Shown: one piece after another, positions 36,515-45,839 of the stretch
Position numbering within the stretch: position 1 is the first letter of the stretch
Layout: every line of letters starts with the position of its first letter
Source: Saccharothrix espanaensis DSM 44229
Lineage (GTDB): Bacteria; Actinomycetota; Actinomycetes; Mycobacteriales; Pseudonocardiaceae
Length of the DNA: 64,000 nt
Assembly (NCBI RefSeq): GCF_000328705.1
Contig: NC_019673.1
Coordinates: forward strand, 1,798,001 to 1,862,000
Direction: 5' to 3'
Notes under the pieces: generated by a model
Told to the model about the DNA's origin: nothing
Databases searched by the model: none
Seen by the model: the letters and a program-made list of their open reading frames with translations, nothing else
Translations under genes and position numbers: made by a program

Positions 36515-38023
36515 CTAGTCGCGGTAGCGGCCGACGGCTAGGGCGATGGCCATCGCCAGCCGTTGGTCCGGGTCGTCCAGCGGGAGCGCGGTCACCTCGG
36601 CCATCTTCTGCATCCGGTACCGCAACGTGTTCGGGTGCACCGAGAGAGCGCGCGCCGCCTCGCGGGCGTCGCCCTGGGCCGCCAGCCACGCCTGCAACGT
36701 CGTCGCGTACTGGGTGCCGAAGTCCTGGTCGTGGCGCACCAGGTCGGCCACCGGTCCGCGCGCGGGCAGCCGTCCGGTCTCGGCGACCGTCGCCAACCGC
36801 CGCAGCAGGACCTTCGCCCACGCCGCGTCGTAGACCACCGGCTCGCCCGAGGACAGCGCCAGGCACTCGTCGGCCTCGTTGCGCGACGCGGGGAGCTGCC
36901 CGGCGTCCGCGCGACCGCCGATCCCGGCCTCCACCACCGCTTCGGCGGGCATCTCCCGGGTCAGCGCGCGGACCCACTCCACGGCGTTGGCGGGGTCGTC
37001 CCCGCACGGCAGCACCGTGTACAGGACGTTGCCGAACAACGCGCTGCGGCCCGGCCGCGACCAGCCGAAACCCGCCGTGGCCCGTTCGAACGCGAGCAGC
37101 GCGGCCCCGTGCTCGCCCTCGCCGGCGTGCGCCTGCACGGCGATCACCCGCAGGTCGGCGGCGGGCAGCCCGAGCCGGGCCAGGTGCGCGGGCACCCCGT
37201 CGTCCAGCACGGTGATCACCAGGTCGGCCTCGGCCTGCCGCTCCAGGTCGGCGCTGGCCCGCGCCCGCAGCATGTGCAGCGCCGCCGTGCGGGCCCCGTC
37301 CTGCAACGCGGCGTGCCGGTCGGTGTCGACGTCGGTGTCCACCTCCACCCACACCGAGCCGAGCAGCTCGCGCCCGGCCCGCACGGCGACCACGAGCCGC
37401 CCGCCGAGCTGGTCGGTCAGCTTGGGCACGAACATCGGCTCGTCGGAGCGGGCCAGGTGGGTGAACACGCCGTACTCGTCGAGCGCCTGGCGCGCCGAGT
37501 CGGGCACCCGGCGGCCCAGGATCGTCTGCACCCGGACCGGGTCCACGCCCTGCTGCCGGTAGGAGTAGGCCAGCACCCGGGACTGCTGGTCCTCGATGGT
37601 CACCGGCCCGCCGACCACCGCCGCGATGGCGTCGGCCACCGCGAACAGGTCGCCGGACCCCTTGCGCTGACCGCCCAGCACGACGGTCTGCGCCACGTTC
37701 GCCAGCTGCCCCCACGGCACGGACGGGTCGACCAGCAGCACCGCCGCCCCGGACCGCCGGGCCGCCGCCACCACGCGTTCGTCCAGCGGCGGAGCGCCGT
37801 GCAGGACGACGGCGGCGGCGTTGGTGGCCGAGACCAGCCGGGCCGCGGCGGCGGGGGAGGGCACGCCGAGCCCCAGCAGCACGTCGTCCGGTGCCGCGGC
37901 GGTGTGCTCGGTCGGGTCGTGCAGCGCGACCCCGCGCAGCTCGACGTCCCGCCCTCGCGGCGCGCAGCTCAGGTGCGTGCCCAGGCTGCCGAGCACGTCC
38001 ACGAGGCGATCAAGGGCCACCAC
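36515..38023 (-). CDS. PucR/CdaR-family transcriptional regulator
   Basis: A 502-residue regulator: N-terminal PucR-type sensory domain (DVELRGVALHDPTEH), central GGDEF-like/CdaR domain (about 280-400) and C-terminal PucR helix-turn-helix (ALSVHPNTLRYRMQKM). GTG 38023 is favoured because TACTAT (minus strand, 38035-38030) lies 6 bp upstream, consistent with a leaderless start. Family members control purine, proline or sugar-acid catabolism; no dedicated target operon is adjacent. Confidence 0.84.
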   Translation of the reverse strand: MVALDRLVDVLGSLGTHLSCAPRGRDVELRGVALHDPTEHTAAAPDDVLLGLGVPSPAAAARLVSATNAAAVVLHGAPPLDERVVAAARRSGAAVLLVDPSVPWGQLANVAQTVVLGGQRKGSGDLFAVADAIAAVVGGPVTIEDQQSRVLAYSYRQQGVDPVRVQTILGRRVPDSARQALDEYGVFTHLARSDEPMFVPKLTDQLGGRLVVAVRAGRELLGSVWVEVDTDVDTDRHAALQDGARTAALHMLRARASADLERQAEADLVITVLDDGVPAHLARLGLPAADLRVIAVQAHAGEGEHGAALLAFERATAGFGWSRPGRSALFGNVLYTVLPCGDDPANAVEWVRALTREMPAEAVVEAGIGGRADAGQLPASRNEADECLALSSGEPVVYDAAWAKVLLRRLATVAETGRLPARGPVADLVRHDQDFGTQYATTLQAWLAAQGDAREAARALSVHPNTLRYRMQKMAEVTALPLDDPDQRLAMAIALAVGRYRD

Positions 38024-38180
38024 GAACGGATAGTACGGTCCGCCGGCCGTCGACGCGGCCGACTCGGCCCGACACCTCCGGCGGATCCGCAAGCCCGCTC
38101 GCCCGTGTCACCCATCACTCCGACCGGAATACAACGCCCGGCAGGTGTCGCGGAAAACCCGGTAGTGGGACGATGGAGGC

Positions 38181-38495
38181 ATGGTGGACCACGAGCGCGA
38201 CGGCACACCGGTGCTCATCACCGATGCGGCTCTGTCCTACGAAGAGCAGCACGCCGCGCGCAAGCGCAAGTACGCGATCATGATGGGCGCGCGGATCCCG
38301 TGCCTCGTCCTGGCGATGGTCTTCTACCAGACGTGGTGGCTGGCGCTGGCTTTCATCGCGCTGTCGGTGCCGCTGCCGTGGATGGCGGTGCTCATCGCGA
38401 ATGACCGCCCGCCCCGCAAGGCGGAGGAGGCGAACCGCTACGTCAAGGAGCACCGCGCCCTCGAAGCGAAGACCCACCAGGTCATCGACGGCTAG
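38181..38495 (+). CDS. DUF3099 membrane protein
   Basis: A 104-residue protein with a short cytosolic N-terminus (ITDAALSYEEQHAARKRKY), two closely spaced membrane segments (about 37-55 and 58-75) and a charged C-terminal tail. ATG 38181 is preceded by ggagg. DUF3099 genes accompany sigB in actinobacteria (in M. tuberculosis, from memory, Rv2709). Function unknown. Its stop overlaps the end of the convergent psuK by 4 bp. Confidence 0.84.
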   Translation: MVDHERDGTPVLITDAALSYEEQHAARKRKYAIMMGARIPCLVLAMVFYQTWWLALAFIALSVPLPWMAVLIANDRPPRKAEEANRYVKEHRALEAKTHQVIDG

Positions 38496-39454
38496 ACCGC
38501 CGCGGACCCGGCCCCCGAAGACCGGACCCCCGAAGGCGGAGCCGGCGAAGGCCGGGTACCTGAGGGCTGGGTACCTGAAGGCTGGGCACCCGAGGGCTGG
38601 GCCCCGACGACCGAGACCGCCCGCGCGGCCGCCGCGACCCCGCCGGCCAGGGCGGCCGGTCGCGAGCCCCCGGCCAGCCAGGTGGCCAGCAGACCGGCGT
38701 CGAACGCGTCCCCGGCCCCCGTCGAGTCCACGCACGGCACCGGCAGGGCGTCGACCGACAGGACCCCGTCCCGGTCGACCCAGCTGGCCCCGGCCGCGCC
38801 CGACGTCAACGCGACCGCGCCCACCACGTCCAGCAGCGCCGACGCCGACGCGGGCTCGGCCGAGCCGGTGAGCGCCACCAGCTCCTCGGTGTTGGGCAGC
38901 AGCAGGTCCACGCCCCGCACGTCGTCCAGGAACCCGTCGTAGATCAACGCCGCCGACTGCGGGTCGACCGACGTGGTGAGCCCGGCCTCCCGGGCCGCCC
39001 GCAACACCGCCAACCCGGCGGGCCGCGACGTGGCGTCCAGCAGCACGTAGCCGGACAGGTGCAGGTGGCGCGCGCCGTCGAGGATCCCCGGGTCGAGGTC
39101 GGCCGGCGAGAACCGGGCGTTCGCGCCCCGGTCGGGCAGCATGCTCCGCTGCCCGCTGTCGTCCACCAGCACGACCACGCAGCAGGTCGCCTTCTCCGGG
39201 TCGACGGCGAACGCGCACCGCACGCCCGCCGCCGTGAGCTCGGCGTGCACCTGGCGGCCGGCGGAGTCCGCGCCGACCCGTGCCACCAGCGTCGGTGCGG
39301 CACCGACGGCGGCCAGCCAGACCGCCGTGTTGGCCCCCGCGCCGCCGGGCTCGATGGTCACCGCGGCCCGCGAGTCGCCGCCGTGCACGATCGGACCGGA
39401 GTGCCGGGCGACCACGTCCAGCCCGGCGTCCCCGACCACGATGATCCCGGTCAC
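38492..39454 (-). CDS. psuK: Pseudouridine kinase (PfkB family)
   Basis: A 320-residue PfkB-type carbohydrate kinase: GGAGANTAVWLAAVG at the substrate site, SVDPQSAA, and the ATP/anion-hole motif DSTGAGDAFDAGLL with the catalytic Asp. The coupled downstream-in-pathway gene psuG identifies the substrate as pseudouridine, phosphorylated to pseudouridine 5'-phosphate. GTG 39454 overlaps the psuG stop by 4 bp. The C-terminal 35 residues are a pentapeptide-like repeat (AQPSGAQPSGTQPSGTRPS) encoded by 15-bp direct repeats at about 38540-38605, outside the kinase fold and probably recent. Confidence 0.86.
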   Translation of the reverse strand: MTGIIVVGDAGLDVVARHSGPIVHGGDSRAAVTIEPGGAGANTAVWLAAVGAAPTLVARVGADSAGRQVHAELTAAGVRCAFAVDPEKATCCVVVLVDDSGQRSMLPDRGANARFSPADLDPGILDGARHLHLSGYVLLDATSRPAGLAVLRAAREAGLTTSVDPQSAALIYDGFLDDVRGVDLLLPNTEELVALTGSAEPASASALLDVVGAVALTSGAAGASWVDRDGVLSVDALPVPCVDSTGAGDAFDAGLLATWLAGGSRPAALAGGVAAAARAVSVVGAQPSGAQPSGTQPSGTRPSPAPPSGVRSSGAGSAAV

Positions 39455-40356
39455 CCGCACAGCTCCACGGCGACCTGGGACGCCAGCAGCGCGTTGGACA
39501 GCACCAGCGCCTCGTTGGCGTCGATGCTCACCCCGCCGCTCGCGGTGTGGAAGTGCTCCAGCAGGGCCGGCGTCACGTCCTTGCCGTGCACGTCCCGGGT
39601 CGCCGCCAGCCCCTCGGCCAGCAGCCGGTCGTGCAGGTCGAGGTCCATCTCGAACTCGACCGGGATCGGGTTGGCCAGCAGCACGCCGGACGTGCCCGGC
39701 ACGGACCCGCGGTGCGCGGCGACCACGGCCGCCGCCTGCGCGGCCGTCTCGACCCGCCACGGCACGTCGAACCCGGACGAGCGCCGGTAGAACGCCGGGA
39801 ACGACGACGTGCCGAACCCCAGCACCGGCACCGACCGGGTCTCCAGCAGCTCCAGCGTGGCACCGATGTCGAGGATCGACTTCACCCCGGAGCACACCAC
39901 CAGCACCGGCGTGGTGGCCAGCACGTCGAGGTCGGCGGACACGTCCCAGGTCTCCCGCGCGCCCCGGTGCACCCCGCCCAGGCCGCCGGTGGCGAACACC
40001 CCGACCCCGGCGGCGTGCGCCAGCGCGGAGGTGGAGGCCACGGTCGTCGCGCCGTCCAGGCCCAGGGCGAACGCCGCGCCCAGGTCCCGCCGGGAGAGCT
40101 TCACCAGCGCGTTGGCCGGGTCGCACACGTGGTCCAGTTCGGCGTCGGTCAGCCCGACCTTGGCCACCCCGCCCAGCACGGCGACCGTCGCGGGCACGGC
40201 GCCCGCATCCCGCACGACCCGCTCCAGGCGCGCGGCGACCTCGCGGTTGCGGCCGGGCGGCAGCCCGTGGGACAGGATCGTGGACTCCAGCGCGACCACC
40301 GGCCGGTTCTCGGCCAGTGCGGTGCGGACCTCTTCGGTGATGCTCGGCGTACTCAC
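39451..40356 (-). CDS. psuG: Pseudouridine-5'-phosphate glycosidase
   Basis: A 301-residue PsuG protein that cleaves the C-glycosidic bond of pseudouridine 5'-phosphate to uracil and ribose 5-phosphate. Family motifs are VVALESTILSHGLP, GVHRGARETWDVSADL, VCSGVKSILDIGATLELLE and LLANPIPVEFEMD; the catalytic Lys (in GVAKVGL or SGVKS) and metal-binding Asp regions are present. GTG 40356 yields the normal N-terminus. It is the first gene of the psuG-psuK operon and diverges from the DUF3039 gene with only 31 bp between start codons. Confidence 0.92.
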   Translation of the reverse strand: MSTPSITEEVRTALAENRPVVALESTILSHGLPPGRNREVAARLERVVRDAGAVPATVAVLGGVAKVGLTDAELDHVCDPANALVKLSRRDLGAAFALGLDGATTVASTSALAHAAGVGVFATGGLGGVHRGARETWDVSADLDVLATTPVLVVCSGVKSILDIGATLELLETRSVPVLGFGTSSFPAFYRRSSGFDVPWRVETAAQAAAVVAAHRGSVPGTSGVLLANPIPVEFEMDLDLHDRLLAEGLAATRDVHGKDVTPALLEHFHTASGGVSIDANEALVLSNALLASQVAVELCG

Positions 40357-40387
40357 GAGGGGCCATCATCCCAGGTAAGCTGAGGCC

Positions 40388-40639
40388 GTGAGCACGCAGA
40401 CTCTCCCTGACGTCGAGACCCGGCCCGAAGGCACGGACCACACCGGGGACGACACCCCGAAGATGTTCCACTACGTGCGCAAGGCCAAGATCGCCGAGAG
40501 CGCGGTCATGGGCACGCACGTGGTGGCCCTCTGCGGCGAGGTCTTCCCGGTGACGAAGTCGCCGAAGCCCGGCTCGCCGGTGTGCCCGGAGTGCAAGAAG
40601 ATCTTCGAGGGCCTGCCCAAGGGCAACAGCGGTCAGTGA
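40388..40639 (+). CDS. DUF3039 zinc-ribbon-like protein
   Basis: An 83-residue protein with HYVRKAKIAESAVMG, then THVVALCGEVFPV and SPVCPECKKIFEG, giving Cys residues placed as a small metal-binding knuckle. TAAGCT at 40376-40381 lies 6 bp before the GTG, so the transcript may be leaderless. DUF3039 is conserved across actinobacteria near sigB and sigA genes; function unknown. Confidence 0.88.
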   Translation: MSTQTLPDVETRPEGTDHTGDDTPKMFHYVRKAKIAESAVMGTHVVALCGEVFPVTKSPKPGSPVCPECKKIFEGLPKGNSGQ

Positions 40640-40650
40640 GCACGGCCCCC

Positions 40651-40685
40651 GTGCCCCGGCTCCACGTCCCAGGCAGCCGGGGCAC
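40651..40685. terminator. Bidirectional terminator hairpin
   Basis: A perfect 11-bp stem gtgccccggct (40651-40661) / agccggggcac (40675-40685) with a 13-nt loop lies between the convergent DUF3039 and esterase-family genes. Confidence 0.78.
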
Positions 40686-40705
40686 AGCCGCGCGCGCAAG
40701 ACCGG

Positions 40706-41896
40706 TCAGCCGGTCTCGTCGGGCGTGACGGTGTGCAGGTACAGCACCTGGTCGACCTGCCCGAGCAGGGCGTCGTCCAGCGGGAAGTAGTTGAACGCCG
40801 GCGTCCTCGGCGCACACCCCAGGGCCCGTAGCGCCGCCGCGTCGACCAGGTGGTTCCCGGCCGGCAGCCGGTGCAGGACGCCCTCGGCGGTGTCCGGGGC
40901 GGGTGCGCCGATGTCCCGGTGCGCCGCCTGCCCCACCGCGCACGCGATGACCCGGTAGTCGTCGCCGAACCGGTCGGCGAGGTGGGCCCCGGCGGGCTGC
41001 CAGCGCAACGTCGTGGGCCCGAACGCCACCTCGGCCGTCCCCCGGCGCAGGTGCTCGTTGTGCGCGAACACCAGGGTCGGGCCGTGCTCGGCGATCGCCT
41101 TGAGGTTCTCGGCCATCATCGCGTCGCGGATCGCGGCCAGGCGCTGCCAGCGGTCGTCGCTGTCCCGGGCCATGCGCGCGTGGTAGGCCAGCAACCCCGC
41201 CGCGGTGCGCCCGGCGAGCAGCGCGTCCTGCGGTCCGGCGTCGCGCAGAGCGGGCAGTTCACAGGTCAGCACCCAGCGCAGGTCGTCGGTGATCGCGTGC
41301 AGCTCGGCCACCCGGGGCTCGGTCCCGACCGACCGCGCGGGCTCCATCGCCGCCGCCGGTTCCTCCCAGCGCGCGTCGTCGCCGAGCAGCCGGTCGACCG
41401 CGTCCCACGGCACCAGGCCGGACTCGCCGACGTGGGCGCGCAGGAAGTCGTGCAGCAGGCGCAGCGCCGCGCGCGGGCTCGGTGCCCCGCTCATCTCGAC
41501 GGGCGCGTCGAAGCCCGCGAACCGGACCCGCTCGGCGGCCGGCCGCTCGCGGTTCCACTCGCGCATCCACCGGACCAGCAGCCGGTTGGCGGGCCACTCG
41601 CCGGACCCGTGGGTGAAGCCGGCGGCCATCACCTCGTCCTCGTCGCCGGCACCGCCCCGGACGTACTCGTCGACCAGGCGGCCGTGCCACGCGCTGGTCT
41701 CCAGCGCGATCGAGGTGAAACCCGCCCGCTCGGCCAGGGCCGCGAACACGGCGTTGCGGACCAGCGGGAACTCGCCCTCGCCGTGCATGGGCTCGCCGAA
41801 CCCGAGCAGCCGCGGCGGCCCGTCGAGCCGGTCGGCGAGGGCGGCACCGAGCGCCTGCCGGTCGCCGGCGCTGATCAGGGGAACGGGGGTGGTCAT
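40706..41896 (-). CDS. Erythromycin-esterase family protein
   Basis: A 396-residue protein of the EreA/EreB superfamily. Conserved segments include LLGFGEPMHGEGEFPLVRN with the active-site Glu/His, HGSGEWPANRLLVRWMREWN, and TLVFAHNEHLRRG with a second His. EreA/EreB hydrolyse the macrolide lactone ring; many environmental homologues have other or unknown substrates, so resistance cannot be asserted. It is divergent from a two-HTH MerR regulator across a 123-bp region with palindromes, which suggests drug- or metabolite-responsive control. Confidence 0.83.
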   Translation of the reverse strand: MTTPVPLISAGDRQALGAALADRLDGPPRLLGFGEPMHGEGEFPLVRNAVFAALAERAGFTSIALETSAWHGRLVDEYVRGGAGDEDEVMAAGFTHGSGEWPANRLLVRWMREWNRERPAAERVRFAGFDAPVEMSGAPSPRAALRLLHDFLRAHVGESGLVPWDAVDRLLGDDARWEEPAAAMEPARSVGTEPRVAELHAITDDLRWVLTCELPALRDAGPQDALLAGRTAAGLLAYHARMARDSDDRWQRLAAIRDAMMAENLKAIAEHGPTLVFAHNEHLRRGTAEVAFGPTTLRWQPAGAHLADRFGDDYRVIACAVGQAAHRDIGAPAPDTAEGVLHRLPAGNHLVDAAALRALGCAPRTPAFNYFPLDDALLGQVDQVLYLHTVTPDETG

Positions 41897-41931
41897 GCGG
41901 AGTCCTTCCGAGCGGGGTGGGAGCGCGTCGA

Positions 41932-41970
41932 CCAGGTCAACCGTATCGTTGATGAAACGTGTTAAACCTG
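41932..41970. promoter_or_regulatory. Divergent operator region with nested inverted repeats
   Basis: A perfect inverted repeat tcaac-cgtatc-gttga spans 41937-41952, and a wider pair ccaggt (from 41932) / acctgg (to about 41970) encloses it. It lies between the divergent esterase-family and MerR-family genes and is the best candidate binding site of that regulator. Confidence 0.5.
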
Positions 41971-42019
41971 GACGCGAAAACCGCTGGAGACCGCACCCCG
42001 ACCTTCAACAGGGGATCAG

Positions 42020-42706
42020 ATGCGACCGATCGACCTGGCACGCCGGCACGGGTTGTCGACCCAGGCGGTGCGCAACTACGAGGACGCGGGCGTGCTGCCG
42101 CTGGCCGCGCGCACCGCCTCGGGGTACCGGGTGTACTCGGAGCGCCACGCGCTGGCGCTGGCCGCCTTCGTGGCGCTGGTCCCCGGCCACGGTCACGCGC
42201 ACGCGACGGCGATCATGGTCGCGGCCACCACCGGCCGCGTGGACGACGCGCTGGACCTGGTCGACCGCGGCCACGCCGGGCTGGTCGCCGCCCGCGCCAT
42301 CGTCGACTCGGTCGAGACGACCCTGCGCGACATCACCGTCCAGCCGTGGACCGGGCCCCCGGTCCCGATCGGCCCGCTGGCCCACCAGCTGGGCCTGCGC
42401 CCGGCGACCCTGCGCCGCTGGGAGGCCGACGGCCTGCTCGGACCGCGGCGCGACCGCCAGGGCCACCGGCTCTATGCCGCCGAGGACGTGCGCGACGCCC
42501 ACCTGGTCGGCCAACTGCGCCGCGCCGGCCACCTGATCGCCGACATCCGCCTGCTGCTGGACGAGCTCCGCGACACCAGCGACCCGGCCCAGGTCACCCG
42601 GGCCCTGGCCGACCGCCGCCGGGCCCTGAACGCCCGTTCCCGCGCGATGCTGGCGGGCTCGGCCGCACTGGACCGCTACCTGGACGCGCCCGCGCCGGCC
42701 CGGTGA
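42020..42706 (+). CDS. TioE-type MerR-family regulator with two HTH domains
   Basis: A 228-residue protein with a MerR winged helix at each end of its first two thirds: LARRHGLSTQAVRNYEDAGV (residues 5-24) and a second LGLRPATLRRWEADGLLGP around 130. Two MerR-type HTH modules in one chain mark the TioE-like group. The second ends in a helical region without a classical metal loop. ATG 42020 is preceded by aggggatc. Divergent to the erythromycin-esterase-family gene, which it probably regulates. Confidence 0.83.
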   Translation: MRPIDLARRHGLSTQAVRNYEDAGVLPLAARTASGYRVYSERHALALAAFVALVPGHGHAHATAIMVAATTGRVDDALDLVDRGHAGLVAARAIVDSVETTLRDITVQPWTGPPVPIGPLAHQLGLRPATLRRWEADGLLGPRRDRQGHRLYAAEDVRDAHLVGQLRRAGHLIADIRLLLDELRDTSDPAQVTRALADRRRALNARSRAMLAGSAALDRYLDAPAPAR

Positions 42707-42710
42707 CCGC

Positions 42711-43766
42711 TCAGGGCGCCCGGTCGATCGGCAGGGGAGTCGTGCGGTCGGTGGCCGCGGGTGCCGGCGCGGTGTCGACCTCGTCGGCCGCCCACGCCTC
42801 GCGCCCCTGGTCGGTGCGGATCCGCTCGGCGGCGCGCTCCAGCTCCAGCCGCCGCCACCGCCGGCGCTGCCGCCGGGTCATCCGGGCCGGCCACATGTCC
42901 TGGATCGACGCGTTGAAGTAGGCCCCGATCGTGATGGCCAGGCCGATGAAGAACGCGAACAGCAGGAACGCGATCGGCGTCGCCAGCGCCCCGTAGGTGT
43001 ACCCGGTCGTCGTGATCCACTGGATGTAGAGCCGCAGCCCGATGGACGACAGCAGGAACACCGCCATCGCCAGCACCGCGCCCGGCAGCAACCGGTGCCA
43101 GGGCAGCTTGTTGGGCAGCGACAGCTTGTAGAGGGTCGCCAGCGCCACCACCAGCAGGACGCCGATGCCCGGGTAGTAGAACGCGCCCAGCCAGAACTCG
43201 ACGGTCGGCCGCCAGCCGGTGGGGAAGACCAGCAGCAGCAGGTCGGGGCCCAGCGCCAGCACCGGCAGCCCGACGATCAGCAGCACCAGGCTGACCACGT
43301 ACAGCAGCAGGGCGAAGATCCGCTGCCACACCTCGTTGCGCACGCCGTACTGGTCGTGCGCCGCGGTGATCGCGTCCACGAACGACGACATGGCCGACGA
43401 CCCGGCCCACAGCGAGATCAGGAAGCCCACCGAGACGATCTCGCCCTTGCCGGTGGTCAGGATCTGGTCGACGGTCGGCGCGATCACGCCGTTGACCACG
43501 TCCTGGCTGAAGATCGTCCGGCAGAACGAGATGATCCGGTCCTTGACCGCGGAGACCACCTCGGGCCCCAGCCAGTCGCCGAGGTAGCCCATCGACCCGA
43601 GCAGCCCCAACAACAACGGCGGGAACGACAGGGTCTGCCAGAACGCGGCCTCCGCCGCCTCGGAGAAGATGCTGCGCTCCCACGCCTTCTCCAGCGTGCG
43701 CGCCAAGAGGCGCAGTGGCCCCTTCTTGGGCGTGCTGCGTGCTGTCTCGTCGTCGGGCGAAGCCAT
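42711..43766 (-). CDS. YihY/BrkB-family membrane protein
   Basis: A 351-residue membrane protein with about six transmembrane segments: AAFWQTLSFPPLLLGLLG, LISLWAGSSAMSSFVDAI (the family S-x-x-M-x-x-F signature), then VVSLVLLIVGLPVLAL and LLPGAVLAMAVFLL. The C-terminal tail is basic then acidic and cytosolic. ATG 43766 has gggagg 4 bp upstream; the frame stays open further upstream but that part is not protein-like. Family members (BrkB, RbgA-type misannotation aside) have no settled function. Homologues sit near sigA/sigB in mycobacteria (Rv2707, from memory). Confidence 0.86.
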   Translation of the reverse strand: MASPDDETARSTPKKGPLRLLARTLEKAWERSIFSEAAEAAFWQTLSFPPLLLGLLGSMGYLGDWLGPEVVSAVKDRIISFCRTIFSQDVVNGVIAPTVDQILTTGKGEIVSVGFLISLWAGSSAMSSFVDAITAAHDQYGVRNEVWQRIFALLLYVVSLVLLIVGLPVLALGPDLLLLVFPTGWRPTVEFWLGAFYYPGIGVLLVVALATLYKLSLPNKLPWHRLLPGAVLAMAVFLLSSIGLRLYIQWITTTGYTYGALATPIAFLLFAFFIGLAITIGAYFNASIQDMWPARMTRRQRRRWRRLELERAAERIRTDQGREAWAADEVDTAPAPAATDRTTPLPIDRAP

Positions 43767-44051
43767 CGCGCCTCCCAGCATGGTGCATCTCCGCGGAATT
43801 CGCGGCATCGACCCGGCGGGTGTCGCGGTCCGCCACCACCCGCATACCTCCGGGCAACGCGCCGCACACCTGCCCGCCACCGCCGCCGCCGCCCCGCCGC
43901 CGACACGACCGGTGAGCCCGATCCCACACCGCCCCGCGACCAGCGGGAACCGCGTCACCCGACCTACGACCTCGGCCACGAGCCCGGCCGCCGCCTCCGC
44001 AACGGGTAGGCTGTCCCTGCCCTCGACGGTCGTCACCACGAGGGCATTCGC

Positions 44052-45839
44052 ATGTCGCCCAGCGACACGCGCCCACGCCGGGGATCACGGGCCCGGGGAT
44101 CACGAGCAGCGCCGAAGGGGTCGAGGTTGTCGCAACCGCAAGTCGTCACGACCCGCCCCCTGCGCGCCTGGCAGCGCCGAGCGCTGACCAAGTACCTCGC
44201 GGCCAAGCCGAAGGACTTCCTGGCGGTCGCGACCCCGGGAGCCGGCAAGACGACGTTCGGCCTGCGGGTCGCCGCCGAACTGCTCGCCGACCGCACGATC
44301 GAGGCCGTCACGATCGTGACGCCCACCGAGCACCTCAAGCACCAGTGGGCGAAGGCGGCGGCCGAGGCCGGCATCGCGATCGACTCGAACTTCCGCAACA
44401 CCAACGCGGTGACCTCGCGCGACTTCCACGGCGTCGCCCTGACCTACGCGCAGGTGGCCGCGCACCCGATGCTGCACCGGGTGCGCACCGAGCAGCGCAA
44501 GACGCTCGTGCTGCTCGACGAGATCCACCACGGCGGCGACGCGAAGTCGTGGGGCGACGCGATCCGCGAGGCGTTCACGCCCGCCGTGCGCCGGCTGAGC
44601 CTGACCGGCACCCCGTTCCGCAGCGACGACTCGCAGATCCCGTTCATCAGCTACGAGCCCGGCCCGGACGGCCTGCAGCGCAGCAAGGCCGACCACTCCT
44701 ACGGCTACTCCGACGCGCTCAAGGACGGCGTCGTCCGGCCGGTGATCTTCCTGGCCTACTCGGGCGAGGCGAGCTGGCGGACCAGCGCGGGCGAGGAGTT
44801 CTCCGCCCGGCTCGGCGAGCCGCTGACCCAGGAGCAGACCGCGCGGGCGTGGCGGGTGGCGCTGGACCCGACCGGCGAGTGGGTGCCGTCCGTGCTCAAG
44901 GCCGCCGACCTGCGGCTGACCCAGCTGCGCAACGGCGGCATCCCGGACGCCGGCGGCCTGGTGATCGCGACCGACCAGACCGTGGCCAAGGCCTACGCCG
45001 AGATCCTGCTGCGCACCACCGGCCACACCGCGACCCTCGTGCTGTCCGACGACCCGAAGGCGTCCGGTCGGATCGCCGAGTTCGCGCAGACCTCCGAGCG
45101 CTGGATGATCGCGGTCCGGATGGTGTCCGAGGGCGTGGACGTGCCGCGCCTCGCGGTCGGCGTCTACGCGACCAGCTCGTCCACGCCGCTGTTCTTCGCC
45201 CAGGCGATCGGTCGGTTCGTGCGCGCCCGCGCCAAGGGCGAGACGGCCAGCGTGTTCCTGCCCAGCGTGCCGGTGCTGCTGGGGCTGGCCAGCGAGCTGG
45301 AGCAGCAGCGCGACCACGTGCTGGGCAAGCCGCACCGGGAGAAGGACGGCTGGGACGACGAGCTGCTGGCGCAGGCCAACCAGGTCCAGGACGAGCCGGG
45401 CGAGGAGGAGCGGGCGTTCACCGCCCTGGGCGCGTCGGCCGAGCTGGACCAGGTGATCTACGACGGCTCGTCGTTCGGCACCGCCGCGTTCGCGGGCAGC
45501 GACGAGGAGCAGGAGTACCTCGGGCTGCCCGGTCTGCTGGAGCCCGACCAGGTCCGCGCGCTGCTGCGGCAGCGGCAGGAGAAGCAGCTGGTCGACGCGG
45601 GCAAGAAGACCGCCGCGATTACGCCGGCCCCGCAACAAACCCGCACGGCGAGTGTGCAGGAGCGGTTGGCGACGCTGCGCAAGGAGTTGAACACGCTCGT
45701 CGCCATGCACCACCACCGCACCAAGAAGCCGCACGGCAAGATCCACAACCAGCTGCGCGAGTACTGCGGCGGCCCGCCCACGGCGATGGCCAGCATCGAG
45801 CAGCTCGAAGAGCGCATCGCGACCCTGCGCTCCTGGTAG
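44052..45839 (+). CDS. SF2 DEAD/DEAH-box helicase
   Basis: A 595-residue helicase: Q-like element RAWQRRAL, Walker A VATPGAGKTTF, motif II LLDEIHHGG (DEIH), motif III LTGTPFRSD, and helicase C-terminal motifs RMVSEGVDVPRL and FAQAIGRFVRAR. After about residue 400 there is an acidic region and a C-terminal domain with a basic HHHRTKKPHGK stretch. This is a conserved actinobacterial helicase type of unknown substrate, related to XPB/ComF-like double-strand translocases. TAGGCT at 44007-44012 may be its -10; gaggg supports ATG 44052. Confidence 0.85.
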   Translation: MSPSDTRPRRGSRARGSRAAPKGSRLSQPQVVTTRPLRAWQRRALTKYLAAKPKDFLAVATPGAGKTTFGLRVAAELLADRTIEAVTIVTPTEHLKHQWAKAAAEAGIAIDSNFRNTNAVTSRDFHGVALTYAQVAAHPMLHRVRTEQRKTLVLLDEIHHGGDAKSWGDAIREAFTPAVRRLSLTGTPFRSDDSQIPFISYEPGPDGLQRSKADHSYGYSDALKDGVVRPVIFLAYSGEASWRTSAGEEFSARLGEPLTQEQTARAWRVALDPTGEWVPSVLKAADLRLTQLRNGGIPDAGGLVIATDQTVAKAYAEILLRTTGHTATLVLSDDPKASGRIAEFAQTSERWMIAVRMVSEGVDVPRLAVGVYATSSSTPLFFAQAIGRFVRARAKGETASVFLPSVPVLLGLASELEQQRDHVLGKPHREKDGWDDELLAQANQVQDEPGEEERAFTALGASAELDQVIYDGSSFGTAAFAGSDEEQEYLGLPGLLEPDQVRALLRQRQEKQLVDAGKKTAAITPAPQQTRTASVQERLATLRKELNTLVAMHHHRTKKPHGKIHNQLREYCGGPPTAMASIEQLEERIATLRSW

